From an uncultured Acetatifactor sp. (GTDB taxonomy: Bacteria > Bacillota > Clostridia > Lachnospirales > Lachnospiraceae): a stretch of DNA of 64,000 nt. Positions 1-8,417 of the stretch are shown in pieces. The notes under the pieces were generated by a model that did not search any database, had not been told where the DNA came from, and worked only from the letters and a program-made list of their open reading frames with translations. How positions within the stretch are numbered: the stretch's first letter is position 1; the number at the start of each line of letters is the position of its first letter. Location: contig CAJUFI010000007.1 of NCBI GenBank assembly GCA_910585665.1, positions 1 through 64,000 on the forward strand, written 5' to 3'. The position numbers and the translations under genes are program-made.

Positions 1-962
1 GGACGGGAAGCACACGCCGCTACCACCCCGGCTATGAGTGCAAATGGGCGACAAACACCGTGGTACATATCCTTGAAAACCGGGAATACACGGGCTGCCT
101 TGTGAATTTCAAGACCGAAAAAGTGTCCTACAAGGTGAAGCAGAGCAAGGAGAACCCGGAAGAAAAACAGGCGGTTTTTGAGAACCACCACGAAATCATC
201 ATTGACCGGGAAACATGGGAACGGGTGCAGGAACTACGCAAGCAGAGGAAACGCCCCAACCGCTATGATGAAGTGGGCTTGTTCTCCGGCATAGTCTTTT
301 GTGCCGACTGCGGCAGCGTCATGTACCAGCAGAGGTATCAGACGGACAAGCGGAAACAGGACTGTTACATCTGCGGCAGCTACAAGAAGCGCACGGCAGA
401 CTGTACGGCGCACTTTATCCGCACCGACCTTTTAACCGCCGGAGTGACCGAGAACCTACGGAAAGTCACCAGCTACGCCGCCAAGCACGAAGCCCGGTTT
501 ATGAAGCTGTTGACCGAGCAGACCGAGGACGGGAGCAAACGCCGGAACGCCGCCAAGAAGAAAGAGCTGGAAGCGGCAGAAAAAAGGATTGCGGAACTCT
601 CCGCTATCTTCAAGCGGCTGTATGAGGACAGCGTGACCGGGCGCATATCGGACGAGCGTTTCACGGAACTTTCGGCAGACTATGAAGCCGAGCAAAAGGA
701 ACTGAAAGAGCGTGCCGCCGTTCTGCAGGGCGAGCTTTCAAAGACACTGGAAGCCACGGCAAACGCTGAAAAGTTTATGAAAGTAGTCCGCAAGTACACC
801 AGCTTTGAGGAACTCACCCCTACCCTGTTACGGGAGTTTGTGGAGAAAATCGTAATCCACGAATCGGAAGCCCTTGACGGGAAACGCCGGGGGAAGCTCC
901 GCAGACAGGAAATCGAAATCTATTATTCTTTTGTCGGCAAGGTAGAATTGCCCGACACATAA
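1..962 (+). CDS. Large serine recombinase, C-terminal part (Tn4451/TndX-like)
   Basis: The reading frame is open from base 3 into the window, so the gene starts upstream and only about 319 residues are visible. The GTG at 60 is internal. The visible part has the 'recombinase' domain (HILENREYTGCLVNF), a zinc-ribbon-like segment with CADCG and CYICG followed by further Cys and His, then a long charged coiled coil (about residues 175-250) and a short C-terminal tail. This order is typical of large serine recombinases that excise and integrate conjugative or mobilizable elements in Clostridia. The catalytic Ser domain is outside the window. These genes normally lie at the very end of their element, so an attachment site is expected just after the stop. 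Family call is firm; the element type is inference. Confidence 0.9.
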   Translation, partial: TGSTRRYHPGYECKWATNTVVHILENREYTGCLVNFKTEKVSYKVKQSKENPEEKQAVFENHHEIIIDRETWERVQELRKQRKRPNRYDEVGLFSGIVFCADCGSVMYQQRYQTDKRKQDCYICGSYKKRTADCTAHFIRTDLLTAGVTENLRKVTSYAAKHEARFMKLLTEQTEDGSKRRNAAKKKELEAAEKRIAELSAIFKRLYEDSVTGRISDERFTELSADYEAEQKELKERAAVLQGELSKTLEATANAEKFMKVVRKYTSFEELTPTLLREFVEKIVIHESEALDGKRRGKLRRQEIEIYYSFVGKVELPDT

Positions 963-1019
963 AGCCCGACCTGTCCGGCAGTCAGCCGGATAGGAACGGC
1001 AAAATTTTTTACACTTCTT
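963..1019. other. Probable end of the integrated element
   Basis: Short gap between the recombinase stop and the convergent gene that ends at 1020. It holds a small inverted repeat (CCGGCAG...CAGCCGG region, 972-990) and then an A/T-rich stretch. Position alone suggests that the element boundary or attachment core lies here. No target duplication can be shown because the other end is not in the window. Confidence 0.3.
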
Positions 1020-3221
1020 TTACTTCTTTATCTCACATGAGCAAAGCTGCAGGGACTCCGGAAAAATGATGCCTGACCGGTGATGGGAGAGGAAGCCGAT
1101 GGTGATTTTTTCCACAGCCGTCAGGCCGGGGAGCTGCCCGCTGACATCCAGATCCTCCAAAGTCCCGCGCCATCTGCCGTCCAGATAATCCAGCGATCCG
1201 CGTGTGGGCTCCAGAAAATCCCGGACACCGTTTCCGCAGAAGACAGGGCGGGGATCGAATTTCGTGTTGCTGGACAGGGTGATTCCCGGAATGCCAAAGA
1301 GGTATTCTCCGGTCACTGTTTCGCTGCAGCGCCCGTCAGGAAGGAAAAGCCTGGCGGAGACAATGGTGTCCCTGCACAGTTCCAGAGGTTCGGAGTACAG
1401 GGCGGACTGGCTGGTGGGCTCTGTGTCGGTTTCTGATTCCGTGTGGGCCGGAGCGCAGTGTGCTTCAGCCCACGAAAGCATGGTGTAATGAATCGTGCCG
1501 GAATCCCGGGCCTGGGAGGTCAGCTGAATCCTGGCTGTGGATCCCGCCGGGAAGATACAGGACGCAGGCTCCAGAACCGGTGCCCTGGGGGGAACCTGGA
1601 GAACGGAATTCCCATCGTGGCTTATCGGTTTTCCACTCTCCTCGGAGCGCTGCCCGGAGAAAATGACATTTGCGTCAACAAAGGTTCCCAGCTTCAGGCA
1701 GATGCTTCCGTTCTCCGGACAGATTTCCAGCCCGTCTGTGCCATGGGAGGACAGCGTCCCTGTCTCCACCTCAAAGCCATAGGAAAAGCCCTCATGTTTC
1801 AACAGGACACGTTTCCCGTCCAGCGCCTGGAGAACGGGAAGATAGTCGAATCGTAGGCGATAGTTCCCGGCCAGAACCATCCGGTCGGGATACAGGGTAA
1901 AGCATGCGGACGGCTGCCCGGTCTCCGGTTCTTCCAGGCTCGCCTGGGCCGTGATTTCATCCAGGGTCCGATAGCGGATCAGGCCTGTCGGTTCTGCTCC
2001 CTTTTCATCCAACAGCCGGATAAATGGGCGTTGACCGAACTGGTCAATCCATATCTGGGGAAACAGCACCGGAAGCGCGTCGAAGTTGCTCTTGGCGCAA
2101 TGCATGGGAGCGTCCAGGTAGCGGGAGGGATAGTCCTGGCGGTACAGGAAGAAATCCCGGATGCGCAGATGCCCCTCTTCGCCCAGGAACCCCGCCCGGT
2201 AATTGCTGCAGGCGTACCACTGGGCGGACAGATTCCGGCTGGCATCCCAGTCTCCGGAAGCCTGGAAGGTCATGGGCGGGGTCAGCTTATGGTTGCCGGA
2301 AAACCACGCCGCGCTGTCAGCCATGGTCTCCACCCGTATCTTGCCCTCCGTCAGCAGCGATTCCAGCTTTTTTAACTGGGGCTCCATGCCGGGCTTTATG
2401 TTCTCCCAGAGGAAGTTGTTTTCCTGTCCCACATGGGCATAGCCGGTGCCCAGGGTATCTTCTTCCGTGAGGCAATTGAAAAAGTAGGAGATCCACCTGG
2501 AATCGCGCCCGATCAGCCAGGAGGGCTCCAAAGTATAGACCCCGAAAAGGCCGGGGCGGACATCCTGTTCGAAATTGTAGATGGGATCGGGGCCCAGGAG
2601 CCGGAACATGGGGACGTTCAGCTGGCCCTCGGCTGTGTTGGCGGGAATGTTCTCGTTCTTGCGGCTGGGGTAATAAATGCCGTTGGGGAAACCGCCCCAG
2701 AGGGTAAAGCCGTCCGTCCCCATCTGATCCCGGCAGATGGCGCTGCCCAGGATGCCGTATTTTTCCGCGGCATAGGAAATCGTCACGGTATCCAGCACCC
2801 AGGAACCGATGGTTCTGGGATAGAAGCCATATATCTCCCGGAAATCCGCCATGTAGGCATCCACCAGCCGCCGGCGTTCCTCCGGGGCATAGCCGATGCT
2901 GTAGGCGCTGTTCACCCGCTCGTCAAATTCCTCGCTCTGTACGCCCCGGAAGGGAACGCCCGCTTTCCGGCAAAGAGGTTCCGAGATTTCCCACCAGGCG
3001 GAAATCTCGTCTGTTTCGGCAGTGTAGGTTCTGATCAGCTCCTGGTACCGGGAATCCAACAGGGCATCGTATTTCAGTGCATAGGTGGCCGGTAGACCGT
3101 ACTGCCGCACCAGGGTAATCTGGTTTCGGACGGTCTCGAAATCATCGGGGATGAATACGCTCGGCTCCACATGGGACATGCGGATGAAATTGTAGATATT
3201 GACGATAGGTTTGTTTCTCAT
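1020..3221 (-). CDS. Polysaccharide deacetylase/GH57-like barrel protein, cytoplasmic
   Basis: A 733-residue protein with no signal peptide. The N-terminal 350 residues look like a deacetylase-type or GH57-type (beta/alpha) barrel: VNIYNFIRMSHVEPS, then segments such as GSWVLDTVTISYAAEKYGI and a Trp-rich middle. The C-terminal half is beta-rich and may be a carbohydrate-binding sandwich; it ends in SLQLCSCEIKK. I chose the ATG at 3221 because an AAAGGA ribosome site sits about 9 bases upstream; the in-frame ATG at 3230 is almost on top of that site. A promoter lies upstream (3316-3344). The substrate cannot be read from sequence. It could be a glycosidase of unknown family rather than a deacetylase. 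Confidence 0.55.
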   Translation of the reverse strand: MRNKPIVNIYNFIRMSHVEPSVFIPDDFETVRNQITLVRQYGLPATYALKYDALLDSRYQELIRTYTAETDEISAWWEISEPLCRKAGVPFRGVQSEEFDERVNSAYSIGYAPEERRRLVDAYMADFREIYGFYPRTIGSWVLDTVTISYAAEKYGILGSAICRDQMGTDGFTLWGGFPNGIYYPSRKNENIPANTAEGQLNVPMFRLLGPDPIYNFEQDVRPGLFGVYTLEPSWLIGRDSRWISYFFNCLTEEDTLGTGYAHVGQENNFLWENIKPGMEPQLKKLESLLTEGKIRVETMADSAAWFSGNHKLTPPMTFQASGDWDASRNLSAQWYACSNYRAGFLGEEGHLRIRDFFLYRQDYPSRYLDAPMHCAKSNFDALPVLFPQIWIDQFGQRPFIRLLDEKGAEPTGLIRYRTLDEITAQASLEEPETGQPSACFTLYPDRMVLAGNYRLRFDYLPVLQALDGKRVLLKHEGFSYGFEVETGTLSSHGTDGLEICPENGSICLKLGTFVDANVIFSGQRSEESGKPISHDGNSVLQVPPRAPVLEPASCIFPAGSTARIQLTSQARDSGTIHYTMLSWAEAHCAPAHTESETDTEPTSQSALYSEPLELCRDTIVSARLFLPDGRCSETVTGEYLFGIPGITLSSNTKFDPRPVFCGNGVRDFLEPTRGSLDYLDGRWRGTLEDLDVSGQLPGLTAVEKITIGFLSHHRSGIIFPESLQLCSCEIKK

Positions 3222-3315
3222 GTCTGCCATTCCTTTCGGCGGGGACTTTCGGGCTTTTCCCTGCTATGAAGATAGTCGCACTATGCAAGTGCCTGACCGG
3301 TTAAAAGTTTGCTAC

Positions 3316-3344
3316 ATTATACTATGAAGAAACGAAGATTACAA
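3316..3344 (-). promoter_or_regulatory. Sigma-70 type promoter for the barrel-protein gene
   Basis: On the minus strand, TTGTAA (3339-3344) and TATAAT (3316-3321) are separated by exactly 17 bases. It points toward the gene starting at 3221, leaving a leader of about 90 bases. Confidence 0.7.
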
Positions 3345-3373
3345 CAGCTTAGGGAAACTCCTTTCCCCGAAGT

Positions 3374-3805
3374 TCAGATGATGTAGTCGTAACTGTCATT
3401 GTCCTGACGTACCAGGTCGGCCACGGTGACCTTGTCCAGGTAGTCGTTGATTACCTTGTCCAGTCCTTTCCACAGGGGGAGAGTGCGGCAGGCCGCCATC
3501 CTGGGACAGGAAGGGGCATCCTCTTCCAGACAGGAGACAGGCGCCAGGGACTCCTCCGTGAGCCGCAGGATGCTGCCCACGGTGTACTGGTCGGGAGATT
3601 TGGTCAGCTTATAGCCGCCGCCCTTGCCCCGCAGCCCGGTCAGGAACCGGCCCTTTACGAGAAGCTTGATGATGCTTTCCAGATATTTTTCGGAAATCTC
3701 CTGTCGGGCGGCGATTTCCTTCAGCGGGATATAGTCGTCTGTCTGATGCTCCGCCAGGTCTATCATCACCCGGAGCGAATAGCGCCCCTTTGTAGAAATC
3801 AACAT
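3374..3805 (-). CDS. Rrf2-family transcriptional regulator (IscR/CymR type)
   Basis: A 143-residue repressor beginning MLISTKGRYSLRVMIDLA, the standard Rrf2 winged-helix start, with recognition-helix text EISEKYLESIIKLL and the wing GKGGGYKL. Three cysteines follow (SCLEEDAPSC then PRMAAC, spacing C-x7-C-x5-C), roughly where IscR holds its iron-sulfur cluster, so a cluster or thiol sensor is possible. A longer reading back to 4084 would run through the cysK promoter, so the start at 3805 is preferred. The gene diverges from cysK, the usual neighbour of CymR-like cysteine regulators. Two matching 19-bp palindromes lie between them, one over each promoter. Likely role: autoregulated control of cysteine or Fe-S supply. 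Confidence 0.88.
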   Translation of the reverse strand: MLISTKGRYSLRVMIDLAEHQTDDYIPLKEIAARQEISEKYLESIIKLLVKGRFLTGLRGKGGGYKLTKSPDQYTVGSILRLTEESLAPVSCLEEDAPSCPRMAACRTLPLWKGLDKVINDYLDKVTVADLVRQDNDSYDYII

Positions 3806-3996
3806 AAAAATCCCATACCTTTCTGCGGTATGCGGTGCTTCGATGCGCAGACTGCACCGGATATCGCTGTAAAAATGATTTCTGAATCTTTGTCCATAGA
3901 GCGATAATCTACCATGCAACTGGGCCTGCCGGCAAGAGGTGCCGGGGCTATAGCGGCAGATTTCATTGTCCATGAGTATGCTTTTGACTTTTGTAA

Positions 3997-4015
3997 ACCT
4001 ATTATACAACATGGT
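3997..4015. promoter_or_regulatory. Putative Rrf2 operator 1 (over the rrf2 promoter)
   Basis: ACCTATTATACAACATGGT, 19 bp, with outer ACC/GGT symmetry. It shares its length and its ACCTA...GGT ends with the box at 4089-4107. It covers the -10 of the minus-strand promoter of the Rrf2 gene, as expected for self-repression. Confidence 0.55.
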
Positions 4016-4030
4016 TAATAGGAAAATCAA
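4001..4030 (-). promoter_or_regulatory. Promoter of the Rrf2 regulator
   Basis: Minus strand: TTGATT (4025-4030), an 18-base spacer, then TATAAT (4001-4006). Transcription would start near 3994 and give a leader of about 190 bases before the start codon at 3805. Confidence 0.6.
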
Positions 4031-4052
4031 TGGAAAAATCACCTGATTTCTG

Positions 4053-4081
4053 TTGACAAAACCGGTGAGCCGCCATATAAT
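4053..4081 (+). promoter_or_regulatory. Consensus promoter of cysK
   Basis: TTGACA (4053-4058), 17 bases, TATAAT (4076-4081): both hexamers match the sigma-70/sigma-A consensus perfectly. A promoter this strong needs a repressor, and the next palindrome covers the expected start point near 4088. Confidence 0.9.
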
Positions 4082-4088
4082 CATATCA

Positions 4089-4107
4089 ACCTACTTAAAT
4101 TATAGGT
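4089..4107. promoter_or_regulatory. Putative Rrf2 operator 2 (at the cysK start point)
   Basis: ACCTACTTAAATTATAGGT: perfect 5-bp arms ACCTA/TAGGT around a 9-base A/T-rich centre, 19 bp in all. It lies on the transcription start of the consensus cysK promoter, so a bound repressor would block initiation. Confidence 0.65.
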
Positions 4108-4135
4108 ATATCAAGAGGACAAAGACACATAGTAG

Positions 4136-4195
4136 TGCGGAACTGGAAACAGCATAGGCCGGAAAGGTACTTTTATGGCCTATGCGGAACTGGAA
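4136..4195 (+). promoter_or_regulatory. cysK leader hairpin flanked by a 13-base direct repeat
   Basis: A perfect 9-bp stem GCATAGGCC (4152-4160) / GGCCTATGC (4177-4185) lies in the untranslated leader. TGCGGAACTGGAA occurs at 4136-4148 and again at 4183-4195; the second copy runs into the ribosome site. No known riboswitch is recognised. Confidence 0.5.
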
Positions 4196-4208
4196 TAGGA
4201 GAACGAAC

Positions 4209-5141
4209 ATGAGCAGAATCTACACATCCGCCGATCAGCTGATTGGCAGAACCCCGTTACTGGAACTGGTTCACATCGAGAAGGAGGAGGGCCTGGAGTC
4301 CAGAATCCTGGCAAAGCTGGAATACTTCAACCCGGCGGGCTCCGTGAAGGATCGCATCGCCAAGGCCATGATTGACGACGCCGAGGAGAAGGGCCTGCTG
4401 AAAGAAAATTCCGTCATCATCGAGCCCACCTCAGGCAACACCGGCATCGGCCTGGCCTCCGTGGCTGCCGCCCGTGGCTACCGCATCATCATTGTCATGC
4501 CCGAGACCATGAGCGTGGAGCGCCGCCAGCTGATGAAAGCCTACGGCGCGGAGCTGGTGCTCACCGACGGGGCGAAGGGCATGACAGGTGCCATCGCCAA
4601 AGCCGAGGAACTGGCCAGAGAGATTCCCGGCGGCTTTATCCCCGGCCAGTTCGTGAATCCGGCCAACCCTGCCGCCCACAAGGCCGCCACCGGTCCCGAA
4701 ATCTGGGAGGACACCGACGGCCAGGTGGACATCTTCGTGGCAGGCGTGGGCACCGGCGGCACGATAACCGGCATCGGACAATACCTGAAGGGCCGGAACC
4801 CGGATGTAAAAATCGTAGCCGTAGAGCCGGCGTCCTCCCCTGTGCTGAGCAAGGGCGCTTCCGGAGTCCACAAAATCCAGGGCATCGGCGCGGGATTCGT
4901 GCCGGAGGTGCTGGACACGAAAATCTATGACGAAATCATAGCGGTAGAAAACGAGGATGCCTTTGCCGCCGGCAGACGCGTTGGCAGAAGCGAGGGCATA
5001 CTGGTGGGCATCTCCTCCGGCGCCGCTTTGTGGGCGGCCGTCCAGCTGGGCAAGCGCCCGGAAAATCAGGGCAAGACCATCGTGACGCTTCTGCCGGATA
5101 CGGGAGACCGCTATCTTTCCACCCCGTTGTTTTCAGAATGA
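4209..5141 (+). CDS. cysK: Cysteine synthase A (O-acetylserine sulfhydrylase)
   Basis: A 310-residue fold-type II PLP enzyme that makes cysteine from O-acetylserine and sulfide in the cytoplasm. The PLP lysine is K47 in NPAGSVKDR. The substrate loop TSGNTG is at 74-79, the phosphate-binding GTGGT stretch is near 180, and GISSGAA is near the C-terminus. Length is normal for CysK. The start MSRIYTSADQ follows AGGAG with an 8-base gap; an earlier in-frame ATG at 4182 lies inside the leader hairpin and is rejected. The gene is transcribed alone from a consensus promoter and diverges from an Rrf2 regulator, consistent with cysteine-responsive control. Confidence 0.96.
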   Translation: MSRIYTSADQLIGRTPLLELVHIEKEEGLESRILAKLEYFNPAGSVKDRIAKAMIDDAEEKGLLKENSVIIEPTSGNTGIGLASVAAARGYRIIIVMPETMSVERRQLMKAYGAELVLTDGAKGMTGAIAKAEELAREIPGGFIPGQFVNPANPAAHKAATGPEIWEDTDGQVDIFVAGVGTGGTITGIGQYLKGRNPDVKIVAVEPASSPVLSKGASGVHKIQGIGAGFVPEVLDTKIYDEIIAVENEDAFAAGRRVGRSEGILVGISSGAALWAAVQLGKRPENQGKTIVTLLPDTGDRYLSTPLFSE

Positions 5142-5173
5142 CGAATTCAAAATGATGGTATAACGTTAGTTCC

Positions 5174-5224
5174 TTACCGTTGATTAGTCCGGCGGGCTCT
5201 CCCATCTCAGACTAAAAACGGTAA
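5174..5224 (+). repeat. Imperfect inverted repeat after cysK
   Basis: TTACCGTT (5174-5181) and AACGGTAA (5217-5224) pair perfectly, with inner TTAGTC/GACTAA also pairing. There is no T-run after it, so it may be a weak terminator for cysK or an operator for the promoter just downstream. Confidence 0.45.
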
Positions 5225-5231
5225 ATATGTC

Positions 5232-5260
5232 TTGTGCCCCGGCGGACGATGTGCTAGAAT
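5232..5260 (+). promoter_or_regulatory. Probable promoter of the regulator/kinase genes
   Basis: TTGTGC (5232-5237), 17 bases, TAGAAT (5255-5260), about 55 bases before the response regulator start. Confidence 0.5.
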
Positions 5261-5314
5261 CGACCCAAAAGCAGCCCGGTTTCAGAGAAGAGGCTGCGGA
5301 AGGTGGGGACGGCG

Positions 5315-5980
5315 ATGATTGAGGTCTATTATGCGGAAGACGACCAGGCGATATCCTCTGCGGTAAAGGAATATCTGGAACGGCGCGGCTATCGGGTGAC
5401 GATTTTTTCCACCATAGCTGCGGCGAAACAGGCCGTGGAACGATCCCTTCCGCAGATTATGCTGGTGGACTGGAACATGCCGGACGGCAACGGGAGAGGC
5501 CTGTGCCAGTGGATTCGAGCGAACTGGAAAGAGCTGCCGGTGATATTCCTGACGGTGCGGGGGGATTCCCGGGACATCGTCTCCGGCTTTCAGGAGGGCG
5601 CGGACGATTATGTGGTAAAGCCCTTCGAGCTGGACGTGCTGCACCAGCGCATGCTGGCCTTGCTGCGCCGGACGGGGGACGTGGCGAAGCAGTATCTGTC
5701 CTGTGGGCATATCGCCCTTGACCGGAAACGGGTGGCGGTCACCTGTGAGGGGGAGGAAGTCTCCTTAAGCCGGTCGGAATATCAGCTGCTTCTGTACTTA
5801 TTACAGAACAAGGGGAGGACGGTCACCAGGGAAAAGCTGCTGGAGCATGTCTGGGATGTGAACGGGAATTTCGTCACCGACAACACCCTCACCGTCACCA
5901 TGAAGCGGCTGCGGGAGAAGCTGGGCCAGCCGGAGTGCCTGAAGACGGTCAGGAGCGTAGGGTATCGAATAGAAGAATGA
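5315..5980 (+). CDS. OmpR/PhoB-family response regulator
   Basis: 221 residues. The receiver domain begins MIEVYYAEDD, with acidic pocket E8-D9-D10, phospho-acceptor D52 in MLVDWNMPDG and the signature Lys in DDYVVKPFE. The C-terminal winged helix covers about 125-221 and ends with the TVRSVGYRIEE motif typical of the family. ATG 5315 is preferred over the upstream GTG at 5303 because a GGTGGGG ribosome site is placed for it. It is followed by its kinase and an ABC transporter, the arrangement of VanR/BceR-type systems that sense antibiotics or envelope stress. It probably activates the transporter genes; the signal is unknown. Confidence 0.93.
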   Translation: MIEVYYAEDDQAISSAVKEYLERRGYRVTIFSTIAAAKQAVERSLPQIMLVDWNMPDGNGRGLCQWIRANWKELPVIFLTVRGDSRDIVSGFQEGADDYVVKPFELDVLHQRMLALLRRTGDVAKQYLSCGHIALDRKRVAVTCEGEEVSLSRSEYQLLLYLLQNKGRTVTREKLLEHVWDVNGNFVTDNTLTVTMKRLREKLGQPECLKTVRSVGYRIEE

Positions 5981-6131
5981 AAGAAGGAGCCAGGGCATTT
6001 TGCGCCACGTCATGAAAGACGCCGCAAGATGTCCCGGCTTCTTTTTGCCGGAATGGAATAAGTGCTTTTCGGATGGAAAGGATAAGAGACAATACAGCGG
6101 GAAACGCGTGTTATCGGTTGGAGGATAATTG

Positions 6132-7370
6132 ATGAACGGCAGGAAGAATGTGAGTATGGCGGTGGGTTTCGTGCTGGCAGTGAGCCTGATTGCCGCATCG
6201 CTCACGGCAGTCTTGTGCTGGCGGTATTACAGCCGGGTGCAGTTCCGGATGCTGGGGGAGGTTTGCCGGGAGATTTTACAGCAGCAGCCGGAAGCGGAAG
6301 GGGCTGTGGCCGCCGCTTTAAGGACATGCAGCACCCAGGTGCAGAACAGCGAGACCGGGCCGCGAACAGAGCCGGACGAGTCCGCGCAGACCAAGTTCGG
6401 ACAAAGCGCCATATGTTCCGGAGAGGACTTCCTTATGGCATATGGCTATCAGGAAGGGGATTTCCTGTGGGCTGGCCGCGGCGGCCAGGTGCCTGGCATG
6501 ATGGGATTCCTGGCGGGAGCCGCCCTGTTCCTGGTGACGCTGCAGGCCGGGCGGCGGAGAGAGGCGGCGCGCATCCAGTCTCTGACGGAATATCTGGAGA
6601 ACGTGAACACAGGAGGAAAAGGGCTCCTTGTCCCGGAGGAAGATGCCTTTTCGGGGCTGCAGGATGAAATCTACAAGACGGTGACGGCCCTGTACCAGAC
6701 CAGGGACGCGGCGCTGCGGACAAGAGACAATTTTGCGGAAAACCTCTCCAACATCGCCCACCAGATCAAAACCCCCATCACGTCCCTCTCCCTCTCTGTC
6801 CAGATGCTGAAAGACCATCCCTCCCCTGCGCACCTGGAACAGATAAGCCAGCAGCTTTCCCGGCTGACCCGGCTGGAGGAGGCGCTGCTTCTGCTCTCCA
6901 GGATTGAAGCGGGAACGCTGCCTCTGGCAGCGGAACAAGTGGACGTGTTCACGCTGCTGACCCTTGCGGGGGACAATCTGCAGGAACTGTTCCGCAAGGC
7001 CCAGATAAGCCTCCACATACTGGAAGCCGGGGAGATAGCCATAAAGGCCGATTTGGAGTGGACTATGGAAGCGGTGATGAATCTGATGAAAAACTGCCTG
7101 GAGCACACCCCGCCGGGCGGCAGGGTCAGCTGTGCCTATGAGCAGAATCCCCTCTACACCCAGATTCGCATATGGGACAGCGGCAGCGGATTTTCGAGGG
7201 AAGACCTGCCCCGCCTCTTCGAGCGGTTCTACCGGGGGGCCGGGAGCGGAGGCATCGGCATCGGGCTTTCGCTGGCGAAGGAAATCATCCAGCGCCAGAA
7301 CGGGACAATCAGCGCCCGGAATCTGGCGGAGGGCGGTGCCTGTTTTGAAATCCACATGTACAGTCACTGA
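6132..7370 (+). CDS. Membrane sensor histidine kinase
   Basis: 412 residues. TM1 is about 9-30 and TM2 about 119-139, enclosing an outside loop of some 85 residues, longer than in BceS-type kinases that lack a real sensor loop. The phospho-acceptor is H210 in LSNIAHQIKTP, followed by the N-box (MNLMKNCLEHTP), G1 box (WDSGSGF) and G2 box (GGIGIGLSLAK). The ATG at 6132 has a GGAGG site 8 bases upstream. It pairs with the upstream regulator; the gap of about 150 bases holds no clear terminator. The extracytoplasmic loop, rather than the transporter alone, may detect the stimulus. Confidence 0.92.
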   Translation: MNGRKNVSMAVGFVLAVSLIAASLTAVLCWRYYSRVQFRMLGEVCREILQQQPEAEGAVAAALRTCSTQVQNSETGPRTEPDESAQTKFGQSAICSGEDFLMAYGYQEGDFLWAGRGGQVPGMMGFLAGAALFLVTLQAGRRREAARIQSLTEYLENVNTGGKGLLVPEEDAFSGLQDEIYKTVTALYQTRDAALRTRDNFAENLSNIAHQIKTPITSLSLSVQMLKDHPSPAHLEQISQQLSRLTRLEEALLLLSRIEAGTLPLAAEQVDVFTLLTLAGDNLQELFRKAQISLHILEAGEIAIKADLEWTMEAVMNLMKNCLEHTPPGGRVSCAYEQNPLYTQIRIWDSGSGFSREDLPRLFERFYRGAGSGGIGIGLSLAKEIIQRQNGTISARNLAEGGACFEIHMYSH

Positions 7371-7394
7371 CCTGTCACTTTATTTTGCTATACT
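7367..7394 (+). promoter_or_regulatory. Possible promoter of the ABC transporter pair
   Basis: CTGACC (7367-7372), 16 bases, TATACT (7389-7394), right after the kinase stop. The gap from here to 7650 holds nothing else I recognise. The -35 is poor, which would fit a promoter needing the response regulator. Confidence 0.35.
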
Positions 7395-7650
7395 GGATAC
7401 AGGAAAGCACCATTCGTTCGCAGTGGAACCATGCATCAGACGGCATCCCCATGCATGAAGGGCTTGGGCTGTCGGGAAAGTGCATACAAACCGAATGGGC
7501 AAGCGGATTGCCTGGAGGCTGCACATGACCCGCATAAGCATGCGGTCTGGTACATGGCTGTCTTGCCGAAAAGCCGAGAGCTCATTCGGACTATGCGGTT
7601 ACGCAGGGTAGATTTCCGGATTTTTACAAGAAAGCAAAATGGAGGGTAAA

Positions 7651-8379
7651 ATGAATATTTTACAATGTAAAAACGTAAGCAAGGTATACGGCTCCGGCGA
7701 CAACAAGGTGGTGGCGCTGGACAAAGTCAATCTGTCTGTGGAGAAGGGCGAGTTCGTGGCCATCGTTGGCGCGTCCGGCTCCGGCAAGTCCACGCTGCTG
7801 CACATCCTGGGCACGGTGGACAAGCCTACGGAGGGGACGGTCACCATCGAGGAGACGGACATTTCCGCCCTGAACCAGACCCAGGCCGCCGTCTTCCGGC
7901 GCAGAAAGGTAGGCCTGGTCTATCAATTCTACAATCTCATTCCCACGCTGACCATACGTAAGAATATCCTGATGCCCCTGTTGCTGGACAAGAGGAAGCC
8001 GAACCAGAGCTACTTCGCACAGGTGGTGGAGACGCTGGGCCTGGAGAGCAAGCTGGAAGCTCTGCCGAGCCAGCTTTCCGGCGGACAGCAGCAGCGGGCA
8101 GCCATCGCCAGGTCGCTGATCTACCGCCCCGCCCTCCTGCTGGCGGACGAGCCCACAGGCAACCTGGATCAGAAGAATTCCAGGGAAATCATCGACATGC
8201 TGAAGTTGTCCAACCGCAATCTGAACCAGACCATTCTGCTGATCACACATGACGAGAAGGTGGCGCTGGAAGCAGACCGCATCATCACAATAGAAGACGG
8301 ACATATAGTCGGAGACAGAAGAACCAAAGGGGAAAGACCTATTTCCGAATGCACAGACATGAGCGTTGATTGTGTCTGA
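7651..8379 (+). CDS. ABC transporter ATP-binding protein (MacB/LolD/BceA type)
   Basis: 242 residues. Walker A GASGSGKST (about 40-48), Q-loop in VYQFYNLIPTLT, signature LSGGQQQRAAIARSL, Walker B LLLADEPTGNLD, H-loop LLITHD. The set DEPTGNLD plus LSGGQQQR is characteristic of the group that drives FtsX-type permeases for lipoprotein release or antimicrobial peptide defence. The start at 7651 follows GGAGGG; an in-frame ATG at 7639 precedes that site and is rejected. The permease follows, with a start 39 bases past this stop. It energises the downstream permease. Confidence 0.95.
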   Translation: MNILQCKNVSKVYGSGDNKVVALDKVNLSVEKGEFVAIVGASGSGKSTLLHILGTVDKPTEGTVTIEETDISALNQTQAAVFRRRKVGLVYQFYNLIPTLTIRKNILMPLLLDKRKPNQSYFAQVVETLGLESKLEALPSQLSGGQQQRAAIARSLIYRPALLLADEPTGNLDQKNSREIIDMLKLSNRNLNQTILLITHDEKVALEADRIITIEDGHIVGDRRTKGERPISECTDMSVDCV

Positions 8380-8417
8380 CAGGCGGGATTGGAATTAAGT
8401 CGGAACAGGAGAATGAT

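Noticed and set aside
3806..4084. N-terminal extension of the Rrf2 regulator
   Set aside because: It would cover the cysK promoter and both 19-bp boxes; the standard Rrf2 start MLIST at 3805 has a normal ribosome site.
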